A stretch of 64,000 bases of DNA from Candidatus Aalborgicola lynettensis (GCA_016719405.1 JADJZE010000002.1:124001-188000); one strand, 5' to 3'; numbered from the stretch's first letter, positions 26,652-35,741 are shown. A program made the numbers and translations. Notes: generated by a model not told the origin, from the letters alone.

Positions 26652-26665
26652 TTGAGATAAATCAA
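26652..26665. promoter_or_regulatory. FNR/Dnr-type palindrome between nosZ and the cytochrome gene
   Basis: TTGAGATAAATCAA differs from the FNR consensus TTGAT-N4-ATCAA at one position. It lies 101 bases before nosZ and 104 before the divergent cytochrome gene, and could serve both. A possible -10, TAATAT, lies at 26706-26711, about 50 bases from the box centre. The remaining 26549-26766 holds a GGGTTAACCC palindrome but no gene. Confidence 0.7.
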
Positions 26666-26766
26666 GTTTTTGTAAAAGGGTTAACCCGCGATGGCGCAGT
26701 CGGCCTAATATCCGCACCAGCCCGAAATAATTGTTTAAGCGGGCGCGATACCTAAGGATTACTGTG

Positions 26767-28704
26767 ATGAGCAAAGACCAATCAGCCAGCGCCGAAGCTT
26801 CTACCGTGTTCGGACGCCGCAAATTCATGAATACCGCAGCGCTGGCCGGTTTGGCTGGTGTTGTGGCCTGTACCGACAAGGGTGCTGCCACGGCGCCTGC
26901 TGCCGCTCCAGCGGCTGCCCCAGCCACTACTGCATCGCATGCAGCAGGAGGCGTCTCAGTTCACCTTAAACCGGGTGAGCTCGACAGCTACTACGGCCTG
27001 TGGAGCGGTGGTCACACCGGCGATATGCGTGTTTTGGGTATGCCATCCGGCCGCGAGATTCACCGCATTCCTGTGTTCTGTCCAGACGCGTTGGTCGGTT
27101 GGGGCATTACCAACGAATCCAAAAAAATCATGGGCACCAAGCCCAATGGCGAACTGCGCTATACCGTGGCGGACACGCACCACACGCATGCGTCGTACAA
27201 AGACGGCAATTACGATGGCCGTTACGCCTGGGTCAACGACAAAATCAACGGCCGCATGGCCCGTATCCGTCTGGATTATTTCATCTGCGACAAAATTGTC
27301 GAAATTCCGAATATCCAGGGATTTCACGGTATTTTCCCGGACAAGGCCGACCCGGTTGATCCCAAAATCAACTACACCACCCGGGTTTTTGCCGGTGCTG
27401 AGTTCTCGATCCCCTTACCCAACAATGGCAAAGACGCGGGCAATGTGGAAGCGTACCGTTCGCTGTTTACCTGTGTGGACGCCGAGAGCATGGAAGTGCG
27501 CTGGCAAGCCCTGATCGATGGCAACTGCGACTTGGTTGCAACTTCATACGACGGCAAATTGGCTGCGACCAATCAGTACAACACCGAAATGGGTGCTGTC
27601 TACCCGGACATGATGTCGGCTGAGCGTGATGCCTGTACTTTCTTCAACATTGCGCGTATTGAAGAAGCAGTCAAAGCCGGAAAAACCAAGACCATTGGCG
27701 ACTCCAAAGTCCCCGTGGTCGACTGCACCCGCGCTGCCAACAAAGACCCCAAGACCGCCTTGGTCGCTTATGTATCGGTGCCTAAGAACCCCCACGGTGT
27801 CAATGCTTCGCCCGATGCCAAATACTTCATTTGCGCCGGCAAACTGTCGCCCACCGGCACGGTGATTGAGTTGGCCAAAGTGCTCGACTGGTTCGACGGC
27901 AAAATGGAAAAATTGGACGATGCCATCGTGGCCGAAGTCGAACTGGGCCTGGGCCCACTGCACACTGCCTTTGACGGCCGTGGCAATGCCTACACCACCT
28001 TGTTCCTGGACAGCCAGGTGGTTAAGTGGAATGTGGACAAAGCGATTGCTTTCCACAAGGGTGACAAAACCGCCAAGTACGTGGTGGATCGTCTGGATCT
28101 GCAATACCAGCCCGGCCATTTGAACGCTTCGCAATCGGAAACCCGTGCGGCCGACGGCAAAATTTTGGCCGTGGGTTGCAAGTTCTCCAAAGACCGCTTC
28201 CTGCCGGTGGGCCCTCTGCACCCCGAAAACGAACAGTTGATCGACATTTCCGGCGAGAAGATGGTGCTGCTGGCCGACCACCCTGTGCGTGGCGAGCCGC
28301 ATGACTTCATCATCTTCAAGCGTGAACTGGTCAATCCCAAGCAAGTCTATGCGCTCGATGACTTCCCATTGGCGGTTAAAGACCCCAAAGACGGCGGCAT
28401 CACCCGCAACGGCAAACAGGTTACGGTGCGACTGACATCGCAGGCACCAGCGTTTAGCATGACCGAGATCAAGCTAAAGAAGGGCGACAACGTGACCCTG
28501 ATTTTGACCAACCTGGACAAGATCGAAGACCTGACCCACGGTTTTGCGATTCCGAAGTACAACGTGAACTTCATCGTAAATCCGCAGGAAACCGCATCGG
28601 TGACCTTTGTGGCGGATAAACCCGGTGTATTCTGGGCTTACTGCACCCACTTCTGCCATGCTTTGCACTTGGAAATGCGATCGCGCATCATCGTGGAAGG
28701 CTGA
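26767..28704 (+). CDS. nosZ: nitrous-oxide reductase NosZ (Tat-type, clade I)
   Basis: NosZ reduces N2O to N2 in the periplasm with the CuA and CuZ copper centres. The 645-residue precursor has a twin-arginine signal (GRRKFMNTAALAGLAG, about residues 17-32) and an Ala/Pro-rich linker. The seven-bladed propeller carries the CuZ histidines, including DTHHTHASYKDG (about 137). A C-terminal cupredoxin domain has the CuA motif CTHFCHALHLEM (about 628-640). The Tat signal places it in clade I, which is normally accompanied by NosR. AAGGA precedes the ATG at 26767. It leads the nosZRDFYL run, unlike many clusters where nosR comes first. Confidence 0.97.
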   Translation: MSKDQSASAEASTVFGRRKFMNTAALAGLAGVVACTDKGAATAPAAAPAAAPATTASHAAGGVSVHLKPGELDSYYGLWSGGHTGDMRVLGMPSGREIHRIPVFCPDALVGWGITNESKKIMGTKPNGELRYTVADTHHTHASYKDGNYDGRYAWVNDKINGRMARIRLDYFICDKIVEIPNIQGFHGIFPDKADPVDPKINYTTRVFAGAEFSIPLPNNGKDAGNVEAYRSLFTCVDAESMEVRWQALIDGNCDLVATSYDGKLAATNQYNTEMGAVYPDMMSAERDACTFFNIARIEEAVKAGKTKTIGDSKVPVVDCTRAANKDPKTALVAYVSVPKNPHGVNASPDAKYFICAGKLSPTGTVIELAKVLDWFDGKMEKLDDAIVAEVELGLGPLHTAFDGRGNAYTTLFLDSQVVKWNVDKAIAFHKGDKTAKYVVDRLDLQYQPGHLNASQSETRAADGKILAVGCKFSKDRFLPVGPLHPENEQLIDISGEKMVLLADHPVRGEPHDFIIFKRELVNPKQVYALDDFPLAVKDPKDGGITRNGKQVTVRLTSQAPAFSMTEIKLKKGDNVTLILTNLDKIEDLTHGFAIPKYNVNFIVNPQETASVTFVADKPGVFWAYCTHFCHALHLEMRSRIIVEG

Positions 28705-28720
28705 TTGGAAGAGTGAGTGA

Positions 28721-28753
28721 CCCACCCGCGCACAGCCGGTGTGCGCAGGTGGG
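28721..28753 (+). promoter_or_regulatory. intercistronic hairpin between nosZ and nosR
   Basis: Arms 28721-28734 and 28740-28753 pair over 13 of 14 positions around a five-base loop (CCCACC and GCGCACA blocks). No T-run follows. The likely role is protecting the 3' end of nosZ mRNA so that NosZ is made in excess over NosR. This is inference. Confidence 0.6.
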
Positions 28754-28770
28754 AATCACAAGGGGAATTC

Positions 28771-31404
28771 ATGCTAGTTTTGAGTCAACGGTGGGTGGCC
28801 CTGGTGGCCACTTTTTTTCTGGTGCTGTTTGTGGGTGGTGGCGGTGCGCGTGCGGGCTCCGGCGCTTATGAAGCCACCTTGCCTGCCGAGTTGGCGACGG
28901 CTAAAGATATGTGTGCGCTGCTGCCTTGCGCGGAAGTTTTCCCAGGTGCCACCCGCTTTTCTGAACGCAAGGGCCAGCCTCCTTACGCAGAAGCCTACGG
29001 TGAAGCGCAAGGGGATGAAAAAAAGCTGTTGGGCTATGTGATGCTGTCCACCGACATCACGGATACGCCGGCCTACTCAGGCAAGCCAGTCGTGACTCTG
29101 ATCGGTATGGACATTACGGGCCATTTTGTGGGCGTCAAAGTGCTCAAGCATTCAGAACCCATTTTGCTGCTGGGCATTCCGGAGTCTGCGTTGCTGAACT
29201 TTAACAACCAGTACATCGGTAAATCGGTTGCGCAAAATATTGAGGTGGGCCAATCCCGTCCGGAAGAAAACATTCTGGGCCTGGATGCCATATCGGGCGC
29301 CACGGTGACAGTGATTGCACAAAACCAGGTCATGATGACCTCGGGCACCAATATTGCGCGCCAGGTTGGCATTCTGGCACCGACCGTGCGCGATGCCGCG
29401 AAGTATGTCGAAACCCGCAAATCCTTCACCTGGGATGAACTGGTCGAGCAGGGCAGCGTACAGCGCTTGCTGGTCAAGACCGAACAGGTGGGGCTGGACC
29501 CCAGTTCAGACCCCTTTATTGAACTGTGGTTTGGCGATTTGAACCATCCCGATGTGGGCCGCAGTGTTCTTGGCGAACTGGGTTTCAGGAATTTGCGTGA
29601 CCGCTTAAAGCCGGGCGAGCATGCGATTTTCATCGTTCGTACCAGGGGGGGAGAGTCCTTCAAGGGCTCCGGCTTTGTGCGGGGGGGTATTTACGACCGT
29701 ATTCAGGTCAAACAGGGCGCTGATGCGTTTACCTTTCGCGATCTGGATTATTTGAATCTGTATGGACTGTCGGCACAGGGTGCGCCCAGTTTCAACGAGT
29801 CCGGCATCTTTCTCATCCGTGACAAGGCGTTTTCTGCAGCCTATCCGTGGAAACTGGCGTTCTTGGGCAATCGGGTCGATCGCGCAACGGGCGCACGCAG
29901 TTTCACCAGTTTCGATGCCAAATACTGGCTCGCAGACGCCCTGTTGCAGGGCGGCCGTCCGGTTGTAGAGGAAGCCGCGGCACCGTGGGTGCGGGTGTGG
30001 CAGTCGCGCGCCGTGTCGATTGCCCTGTTTGCGGTATTGCTGGTGGCGGTGACCGTGGTGTACGCATTTCGCGAGCGTCTCACGCGTTTGTCGACCCACA
30101 AAAACAAGTGGCCGGTCAACGTGTTCAAGTACAGCGCCTGGGGCTTGAGCATCGGGTTTGTTGGCTTTGGTGCCATGGCCCAGCCTTCTATTACCCAGGT
30201 GCTGACCTGGTTCCATTCGCTGCTTTTTAATTGGACTTGGTCGCTCTTTTTATCCGACCCCTTTATTTTCCTGTTCTGGATCTTCATCATCCTGACCGTG
30301 TTTCTCTTTGGCCGTGGTCTGTTTTGCGGCTGGATGTGCCCGTTTGGTTCGCTATCCGAAGCCCTGTTCAAGGTGGGCCGTGTGCTGGGGCTCAAACGCT
30401 GGCAACGCCCGGTGCCGCAATGGTTGCATGACCGGCTGAAATGGCTCAAATACGCCATCTTCTTCGGCTTGCTGACAGTGTCCATGTTCTCCATGGGCTT
30501 GGCCGAAGTGTTGTCGGAAGTAGAGCCTTTCAAAACCACTTTTTTGGTCGGCATCACCAACAGGGCCTGGCCATATGGTCTGTTCGTGGCGGTTTTGTTG
30601 GGGCTTTCGCTGTTCATCGAGCGCCCGTATTGCAAATACATTTGCCCGCTGGGCGCTGCGTTGGCCATGCCCAGCACTTTCCGCTGGTACGGCTTGCGCC
30701 GCAAGCAGGACTGCAACAGCTGCAAGGCCTGTGCAGTGGGTTGCGGAGCGCAGGCCATTGATGCGGCGGGTCGCATTGACCACCGTGAGTGCCTGCACTG
30801 CCTGGATTGCATGGTGCTGTACACCGACACCAAGGGCTGCCCGCCTCTGGCCAAGGAACGTAAGCGCCGGGAAAAAGACGGCCTGGAGATCACCCCCATT
30901 GGCGTCAACGGCTATTTCATTCCCATCCATCCTGCCACGGGTTTTGAGGCGCAAATCAGCACCAAGGCTGCCAATGGCCCCGATCCGCGCATGCCCACCG
31001 ACCCGGTGGCACCTGCGCACAAGGTGGATGTCACCCGCCTACAATGGTTGTGGCTGGAGGTGCGTGACCATCTGTTGCCCTGGAGTGCCGAGGGCTGGGC
31101 CTCCAAACACGTGCTCCAGGTCGTTGGCATTATTTTGGCGCTGGCGGCCACCCTCGCTTGGGGCTTGGCAGCCATGGGCTATTTGTCATCGAATGCGGTG
31201 ATCGCCTGGTGGTTTGGCTGGAGCGTGTACGAAGTGCTCATCCGCTTGTCCGGGCGGCGTTATGTCAAAGATGGCCCCTGGTGGCAAGACAACTACCGCT
31301 ATGCGGGGGTAATGGACATGCTCAGCTACGTGGGCTTTAAAAACCTGTTGATTGGTGCGGCCTTGTTCCTCACGCTCAAAGCATTCGGCTTCTTGCTGGC
31401 ATGA
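28771..31404 (+). CDS. nosR: NosR, flavoprotein/iron-sulfur membrane regulator and electron donor
   Basis: NosR is required for N2O reduction in vivo and probably feeds electrons to NosZ. The 877-residue protein has a signal peptide (ending about residue 29) and a periplasmic FMN-binding domain with the flavinylation motif SGAT (about 175-178). About five membrane helices follow (from about 405), with CGWMCP-type motifs (about 519) and CKYICP (about 623). Next come two [4Fe-4S] motifs, CNSCKACAVGC and CLHCLDC (about 645-690). A C-terminal segment has two or three more helices. It is longer than the roughly 725 residues of the best-known member, mainly at the C-terminus. AAGGGG precedes the ATG at 28771. 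Confidence 0.95.
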   Translation: MLVLSQRWVALVATFFLVLFVGGGGARAGSGAYEATLPAELATAKDMCALLPCAEVFPGATRFSERKGQPPYAEAYGEAQGDEKKLLGYVMLSTDITDTPAYSGKPVVTLIGMDITGHFVGVKVLKHSEPILLLGIPESALLNFNNQYIGKSVAQNIEVGQSRPEENILGLDAISGATVTVIAQNQVMMTSGTNIARQVGILAPTVRDAAKYVETRKSFTWDELVEQGSVQRLLVKTEQVGLDPSSDPFIELWFGDLNHPDVGRSVLGELGFRNLRDRLKPGEHAIFIVRTRGGESFKGSGFVRGGIYDRIQVKQGADAFTFRDLDYLNLYGLSAQGAPSFNESGIFLIRDKAFSAAYPWKLAFLGNRVDRATGARSFTSFDAKYWLADALLQGGRPVVEEAAAPWVRVWQSRAVSIALFAVLLVAVTVVYAFRERLTRLSTHKNKWPVNVFKYSAWGLSIGFVGFGAMAQPSITQVLTWFHSLLFNWTWSLFLSDPFIFLFWIFIILTVFLFGRGLFCGWMCPFGSLSEALFKVGRVLGLKRWQRPVPQWLHDRLKWLKYAIFFGLLTVSMFSMGLAEVLSEVEPFKTTFLVGITNRAWPYGLFVAVLLGLSLFIERPYCKYICPLGAALAMPSTFRWYGLRRKQDCNSCKACAVGCGAQAIDAAGRIDHRECLHCLDCMVLYTDTKGCPPLAKERKRREKDGLEITPIGVNGYFIPIHPATGFEAQISTKAANGPDPRMPTDPVAPAHKVDVTRLQWLWLEVRDHLLPWSAEGWASKHVLQVVGIILALAATLAWGLAAMGYLSSNAVIAWWFGWSVYEVLIRLSGRRYVKDGPWWQDNYRYAGVMDMLSYVGFKNLLIGAALFLTLKAFGFLLA

Positions 31405-31411
31405 TCCACTG

Positions 31412-32707
31412 ATGGTGTGCATGCGGCAGTTGGTGTGGTGTGGATTGGTACTCGGCTTGCTGTGGGGTGGTAGTGCGCACACGGCCACGCTGCAGGTCAA
31501 ACCCGGTGATGCCCTGCAAGCGGTGATTGACCACGCACACGCGGGCGATGTGGTGGAAATTGCCCGCGGGCTGTACCAGGGCAATTTTGTCGTCAACAAG
31601 CCGCTGACCTTGCGCGGTGTGGGGCGGCCCACCCTGAGTGGCGGTTTGGTCGGTAACACCCTCAGCGTGGAGTCGGCCGATGTGGTGCTGGAAGGCCTGA
31701 TTGTGCGGGACTCGGGCGATAGCCTGAAAGACCAAAACAGCGGTATCTACATCCGCCCCGGATCGCACAGGGCCGTCGTGCAGCACTGCACTTTGAGTTA
31801 CAACCTGTTTGGGCTGTGGATCGAAAAAGCCAATGACGTTCGCGTGGAGGCGAATAACATTACCGGCAAGCGCGACTACAACTCGGCCCAGCGCGGCAAC
31901 GGCGTGCAGCTCTACAACACCAAGGGTGCGCGCATCATTGGCAACCACATCAGCTTTGTGCGCGATGCCTTGTATGTGGATGTGTCGCACCACGCCATCT
32001 TCCGAGGCAACCGCTTGCACCACAGCCGTTATGGCACCCACTACATGAATTCCTACTACAACCTGTGGGAAGACAACGAGAGTTACGCCAACCGGGGCGG
32101 TCTGGCCTTGATGGAGGTGCGTGACCAGGTGGTGCGCAACAACCGCACTTGGGGCAATACCGACCACGGCATCATGCTGCGCACACTGCAGGACTCGGTG
32201 GTTGAAAACAATGTGGTCGCAGGCAACGACCGAGGATTCTTTATTTACGACGTGGAGTACGCCACCCTGCGCGGCAACCTGGTGATGGACAACCATGTAG
32301 GCGTGCATTTGTCGGCCGGCTCCACGCGCAACATCGTGCAGCGTAATGACTTCATTGGCAACCGCGAACAGGTGCGTTACGTGGGTGCGCGCGACGAGGC
32401 CTGGGGTATCACCCCGCGCGACCCGTCTGGCAAAGGCAACCATTGGAGCAACTACCTGGGCTGGGATCGCGACGCCAATGGCGTGGGCGACATTCCCTAT
32501 GAGGCCAATGACATGGTGGACCGCCTGACTTGGCGCCACCCCAGCATGGCCTTGTTGCTGGGCAGCCCTGCCGTACAGGCCCTGCGCCTGGTAGGCAGGC
32601 AGTTTCCGGTGCTGCGGGTGCCCAGTGTGGTGGATGCCTATCCCCAGGTGCAACCGTTTAACAAAAATTGGAGCGCATGGCGTGACAAATTCAAGCGTGA
32701 ACGCTGA
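31412..32707 (+). CDS. nosD: NosD copper-site maturation protein
   Basis: NosD is a periplasmic beta-helix protein that works with the NosFY ABC transporter in building the CuZ site, probably by handling sulfur. The 431-residue product has a signal peptide (LVWCGLVLGLLWGGSAHT) and then parallel beta-helix (CASH-type) repeats such as NNITGKRDYNS, GNHISFVRD, MRTLQDSVVENNVVAGND and GNLVMDNHVGVHL. It ends in PYEANDMVDRLTWRHP, typical of NosD. The ATG at 31412 lies seven bases after nosR. A second ATG at 31421 is equally possible. It overlaps nosF by 26 bases. Confidence 0.94.
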   Translation: MVCMRQLVWCGLVLGLLWGGSAHTATLQVKPGDALQAVIDHAHAGDVVEIARGLYQGNFVVNKPLTLRGVGRPTLSGGLVGNTLSVESADVVLEGLIVRDSGDSLKDQNSGIYIRPGSHRAVVQHCTLSYNLFGLWIEKANDVRVEANNITGKRDYNSAQRGNGVQLYNTKGARIIGNHISFVRDALYVDVSHHAIFRGNRLHHSRYGTHYMNSYYNLWEDNESYANRGGLALMEVRDQVVRNNRTWGNTDHGIMLRTLQDSVVENNVVAGNDRGFFIYDVEYATLRGNLVMDNHVGVHLSAGSTRNIVQRNDFIGNREQVRYVGARDEAWGITPRDPSGKGNHWSNYLGWDRDANGVGDIPYEANDMVDRLTWRHPSMALLLGSPAVQALRLVGRQFPVLRVPSVVDAYPQVQPFNKNWSAWRDKFKRER

Positions 32708-33614
32708 CTCGGCAGCGATTGTGCTGGCTGGTGTCAGTAAGCACTACGGCAACGTATATGCCGTCGATGGCATCGACCTGACCGTGCAGCGCAGTGAACT
32801 GTTTGGCTTGATCGGGCACAACGGCGCGGGTAAAAGCACCCTGTTCAAAATGATGCTGGGCTTGATTGCGGCTAGCGCGGGCACCATTCATGTGGCCGGT
32901 GTCTCGGTGCAAGGTTCAGACTTTCGCGCCGCACGGCGCAAGATTGGTTACCTGCCGGAAAACCTGGTCTTGTACGACAACCTGACTGCGCTGGAAACCA
33001 TGCGTTTCTTTGCCAAGCTCAAAGGTGCCGATGTGGGGACATGCCCCGCATTGCTGGAAATGGTGGGCCTGGGCGGTGTGGGCAAACGCGCCGTGCATGA
33101 ATTTTCCAAAGGCATGCGCCAGCGTTTGGGCTTTGCACAGGCTCTGTTAGGCCAACCCAGCGTGTTGTTTTTGGACGAGCCCAGCAACGGCCTGGACCCC
33201 GGTGCCATACGCGATTTTTATGCACAGTTGAATGCACTGCGTGCGCAAGGCGTCACCATCGTGATCACCTCCCACATTCTGGCCGACTTGCAAGAGCGCG
33301 TCGACCGGCTGGCGATCATGGTCAGCGGGAAAATCCAGGCTATTGGCAGCGTGCATGCCTTGCGCGAACAGCTTGATCTGCCCTTGTCGATCGCCTTACG
33401 CGGTGATTCCATGCAATTGACCGAATTGCAAAACCATCTGAAGAACATTGCGGGCGTCAGCATGGACATGGCGGCGGGTGAGGCCACCATCCGTTGCCCC
33501 CGCCCAGCCAAGATGGCCGTCCTGGCGGCGCTGGCACCCTTTAGCGGACGCTTGGTCGATTTGCACATCCACGAACCCTCCTTGGAGGATTTGTTCTTTG
33601 GACTCAGGAGCTGA
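32682..33614 (+). CDS. nosF: NosF, ABC transporter ATP-binding protein
   Basis: NosF is the ATPase of the NosFY exporter. The 310-residue protein has Walker A GHNGAGKST (about 50), the Q-loop region YLPENLVLY (about 100), signature EFSKGMRQRLG (about 142), Walker B VLFLDEPSNGLD (about 162) and the H-loop TSHIL (about 195). The start is a GTG at 32682 with GGAG upstream, inside the end of nosD, which suggests translational coupling. Unusually, 164 bases separate it from nosY, where related clusters overlap. The gap holds a long imperfect palindrome. Confidence 0.95.
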   Translation: MTNSSVNADSAAIVLAGVSKHYGNVYAVDGIDLTVQRSELFGLIGHNGAGKSTLFKMMLGLIAASAGTIHVAGVSVQGSDFRAARRKIGYLPENLVLYDNLTALETMRFFAKLKGADVGTCPALLEMVGLGGVGKRAVHEFSKGMRQRLGFAQALLGQPSVLFLDEPSNGLDPGAIRDFYAQLNALRAQGVTIVITSHILADLQERVDRLAIMVSGKIQAIGSVHALREQLDLPLSIALRGDSMQLTELQNHLKNIAGVSMDMAAGEATIRCPRPAKMAVLAALAPFSGRLVDLHIHEPSLEDLFFGLRS

Positions 33615-33632
33615 GGGCTCGTCAAGCAATAA

Positions 33633-33754
33633 CATGCACATTTGGCTCGTCAGTTTTGGGCGCATTGCGTCGTTGCAAACCGTTTGTTTAGCGGAGCTAA
33701 ACGGCACACTTTGCGCCTAACACTGCATCCCAAATCTGACGCCCAAATGCACAA
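33633..33754. repeat. about 120-base imperfect palindrome between nosF and nosY
   Basis: The left half (from 33635) and the reverse complement of the right half (to 33752) align with few gaps along most of their length. Matching blocks include ATTTGG, GTCAG, TTTGGG, GCAAA and GTTTAG. The centre is a GGAG-type loop near 33694. There is no reading frame inside. It looks like a small mobile or REP/MITE-like palindromic insert within the operon. Confidence 0.55.
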
Positions 33755-33778
33755 TTTATTATTTAACGAACCCTACCC

Positions 33779-34603
33779 ATGCTAAATATCGAATGGCGCC
33801 AGGTCGCCACCCTCGCGGGCAAAGAGTTTCGCGACCGCATGCGCAACCGCTGGGTGCTGGCCGTTGCGCTGGTGTTTGCGGTTTTCTCTCTGGTGATCAC
33901 GTATTTTGGCGGTGCGCAGCAGGGCCAAGTGGGTTTGCGCTCGATTGAGTTCACCATTGCAAGCTTGGTGAGTCTGGTGATCTACCTCATCCCTTTAATT
34001 GCATTGTTGCTGGGTTTTGATGCCGTGGTGGGCGAGCGCGAGCGTGGCTCGCTGGATTTGCTACTGGCTTTGCCCATCACCCGCTTTGAGTTGCTGCTGG
34101 GCAAATACCTGGGCCTGGCGTGTGCATTGACCCTGTCCACGGTGGCGGGTTTCGCGCTCGATGCCGTGTTGTTGTACCGCCAGTTCGGCTGGCCCGGGCT
34201 GTACCACTACCTGGGCTTCATGGTCAGCTCCGTTCTGTTGGGCTTGGCGTTTCTAAGCCTGGCCTTGTTGCTCTCCGTGCTGACCCGTGAGCGCACCCGT
34301 GCCTCGGGCCTGGCGATTGCGCTGTGGTTTGTTTTTGTTCTGGTGTTTGACTTGCTGCTCTTGGGTTTGCTGGTGGCCAGCGGTGGCGAGTTTGGCGGAC
34401 AGGCCCTGGCCTACGTGTTGCTGCTCAACCCGGCGGATGTGTTTCGCATCCTGAACGTTTTTTCACTCGACCAGATGCGCAGCCTGTATGGCCTGACCAG
34501 CATCGTGCCCCCCGCACTGGCCAACCCCTGGCTGATGGGCGGTGCCATGCTGGCCTGGATTACCGCGCCACTGGCCCTCGCAACCTGGAGATTTCGCGCA
34601 TGA
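33779..34603 (+). CDS. nosY: NosY, ABC transporter permease
   Basis: NosY is the membrane subunit partnering NosF. The 274-residue protein has six hydrophobic segments and the family pattern GKEFRDRMRNRWVL at the N-terminus, GERERGSLDLLLALPITR (about 83-100) as the cytoplasmic coupling region, and LTRERTRASGLAI (about 175). Its ATGA overlap with nosL shows tight coupling downstream. Upstream it is separated from nosF by the palindromic element, so expression may need its own initiation. Confidence 0.94.
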   Translation: MLNIEWRQVATLAGKEFRDRMRNRWVLAVALVFAVFSLVITYFGGAQQGQVGLRSIEFTIASLVSLVIYLIPLIALLLGFDAVVGERERGSLDLLLALPITRFELLLGKYLGLACALTLSTVAGFALDAVLLYRQFGWPGLYHYLGFMVSSVLLGLAFLSLALLLSVLTRERTRASGLAIALWFVFVLVFDLLLLGLLVASGGEFGGQALAYVLLLNPADVFRILNVFSLDQMRSLYGLTSIVPPALANPWLMGGAMLAWITAPLALATWRFRA

Positions 34604-35133
34604 AACCTATTCGATCCACCCTTCGGTACACCCTTCTATTGGCCGCATTGTGCGCACTGGTCGGCTTGAGCGCCTGTGGCGAGAAGTCCGATACCGCAGT
34701 GGTTCCCATGGAAATCGACCCTGCGACCACCTGCGATCTCGATGGCATGCTGTTGGCCGATTTCCCCGGCCCCAAGGCGCAAATCCACTTTAAGGACGAA
34801 GCCAAGCCCACGTTTTATTGCGACACGGTCGAGATGTTTAACACCCTGCTCAAACCCGAGCAGGTCAAACCCGTTCGCGCGGTGATGGTGCAAGACATGG
34901 GCAAGGCCGACTGGGAGCAACCACGTGGCAACTGGTTTGATGCGCGTACGGGCATCTACGTGCTGGGTAGCAAACGCAAGGGTTCCATGGGCCCCACCAT
35001 TGCCAGTTTTGTACAAGAAGCCGACGCCCGGGCCTTCGCCAACCAATACGGCGGCAAGGTGCTGCGCTTTGGCGAGATTACCCTGGGCATGGTCGACCTG
35101 AGCGGCGGTGCCCAGCAAGACACCCGCATGTGA
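34600..35133 (+). CDS. nosL: NosL copper-chaperone lipoprotein
   Basis: NosL delivers Cu(I) to apo-NosZ in the outer periplasm. The 177-residue product has a lipoprotein signal (lipobox LSAC, Cys about 26), then CDLDGMLLADFPGPKAQIHF, where the Cys and Met of CxxxxM match the NosL copper-binding pattern. The domain goes on to WFDARTGIYVLGSKRKGSMGP and SFVQEADARAFANQYGGKVL. It overlaps nosY by four bases and the second nosL-like gene by four bases. The first Cys-pair position found in many NosL (CPVCGM) is CDLDGM here, so a single cysteine. Confidence 0.93.
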   Translation: MKPIRSTLRYTLLLAALCALVGLSACGEKSDTAVVPMEIDPATTCDLDGMLLADFPGPKAQIHFKDEAKPTFYCDTVEMFNTLLKPEQVKPVRAVMVQDMGKADWEQPRGNWFDARTGIYVLGSKRKGSMGPTIASFVQEADARAFANQYGGKVLRFGEITLGMVDLSGGAQQDTRM

Positions 35134-35741
35134 AACACCCAAGCGCAAGCGTAGCTGTGGTTGTGCGCTTTGGCCTGATGATGTTCGGTGTTGCGCTGAC
35201 CAGCGTGCTGTGTACCGGTTCCGTACCCCTGGCGGGGCCGGCAGCAGCGCCGCAGGACGTCTGCATCGTGGCACCCCCGCTGCCTTACGACCCGGCTTCG
35301 GGCCTGGCATTGCACGCACCGCGCCCAGTGCCGCTTGATGCCCGGTGCCCCGTGTGTGGCATGTACCCGGCCCGCAACCTGGACTGGGCGGCGCAGGTGG
35401 TGTTTTCCAATGGCGACACCCATTTTTTTGACTCCCCGCTCACCCTGTACCAGTACCTGCACGACGTAGGGCGTTTCAGCCCCGGTCGCAGCGCCGCCGA
35501 CATCGCCGCGCGGTATGTGACGGCGGTGGATACCCGCAGCTGGATTGATGCCGACCACGCCAGCTATGTGCTGGGTTCGAACGCAATGGGCCCCATGCGT
35601 GCAGGCAATCTGCCTGCCTTCGCGCATCAGCAAGCGGCCCAAGAGTTTGCGCAGCGGCGCGGCGGCGAGGTGGTGGATGCGGGCCGCATCACGCCACGCC
35701 TGGTCAACAGCATGACCACCGGCCCGGTACACCGACACTGA
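35130..35741 (+). CDS. second NosL-family protein with CPVCGM motif
   Basis: The 203-residue product starts at a GTG that overlaps the nosL stop (GTGA). It has one N-terminal hydrophobic signal (about 10-35) and then a NosL domain: CPVCGMYPARNLDWAAQVVF (about 73-92), FFDSPLTLYQYLHD, YVLGSNAMGPMRAGNLPAF and QEFAQRRGGEVVDAGRI. The classical CPVCGM motif is present here while the first NosL has CDLDGM, so the two may differ in copper affinity or role. No lipobox is clear, so it may be soluble or signal-anchored. It is the last gene of the nos run. No convincing terminator follows. Confidence 0.87.
   Translation: MKHPSASVAVVVRFGLMMFGVALTSVLCTGSVPLAGPAAAPQDVCIVAPPLPYDPASGLALHAPRPVPLDARCPVCGMYPARNLDWAAQVVFSNGDTHFFDSPLTLYQYLHDVGRFSPGRSAADIAARYVTAVDTRSWIDADHASYVLGSNAMGPMRAGNLPAFAHQQAAQEFAQRRGGEVVDAGRITPRLVNSMTTGPVHRH

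Noticed and set aside
31376..32653. 425-codon open frame opposite nosD
   Set aside because: Rich in His and Val repeats typical for the antisense of beta-helix coding sequence. nosD is well supported.
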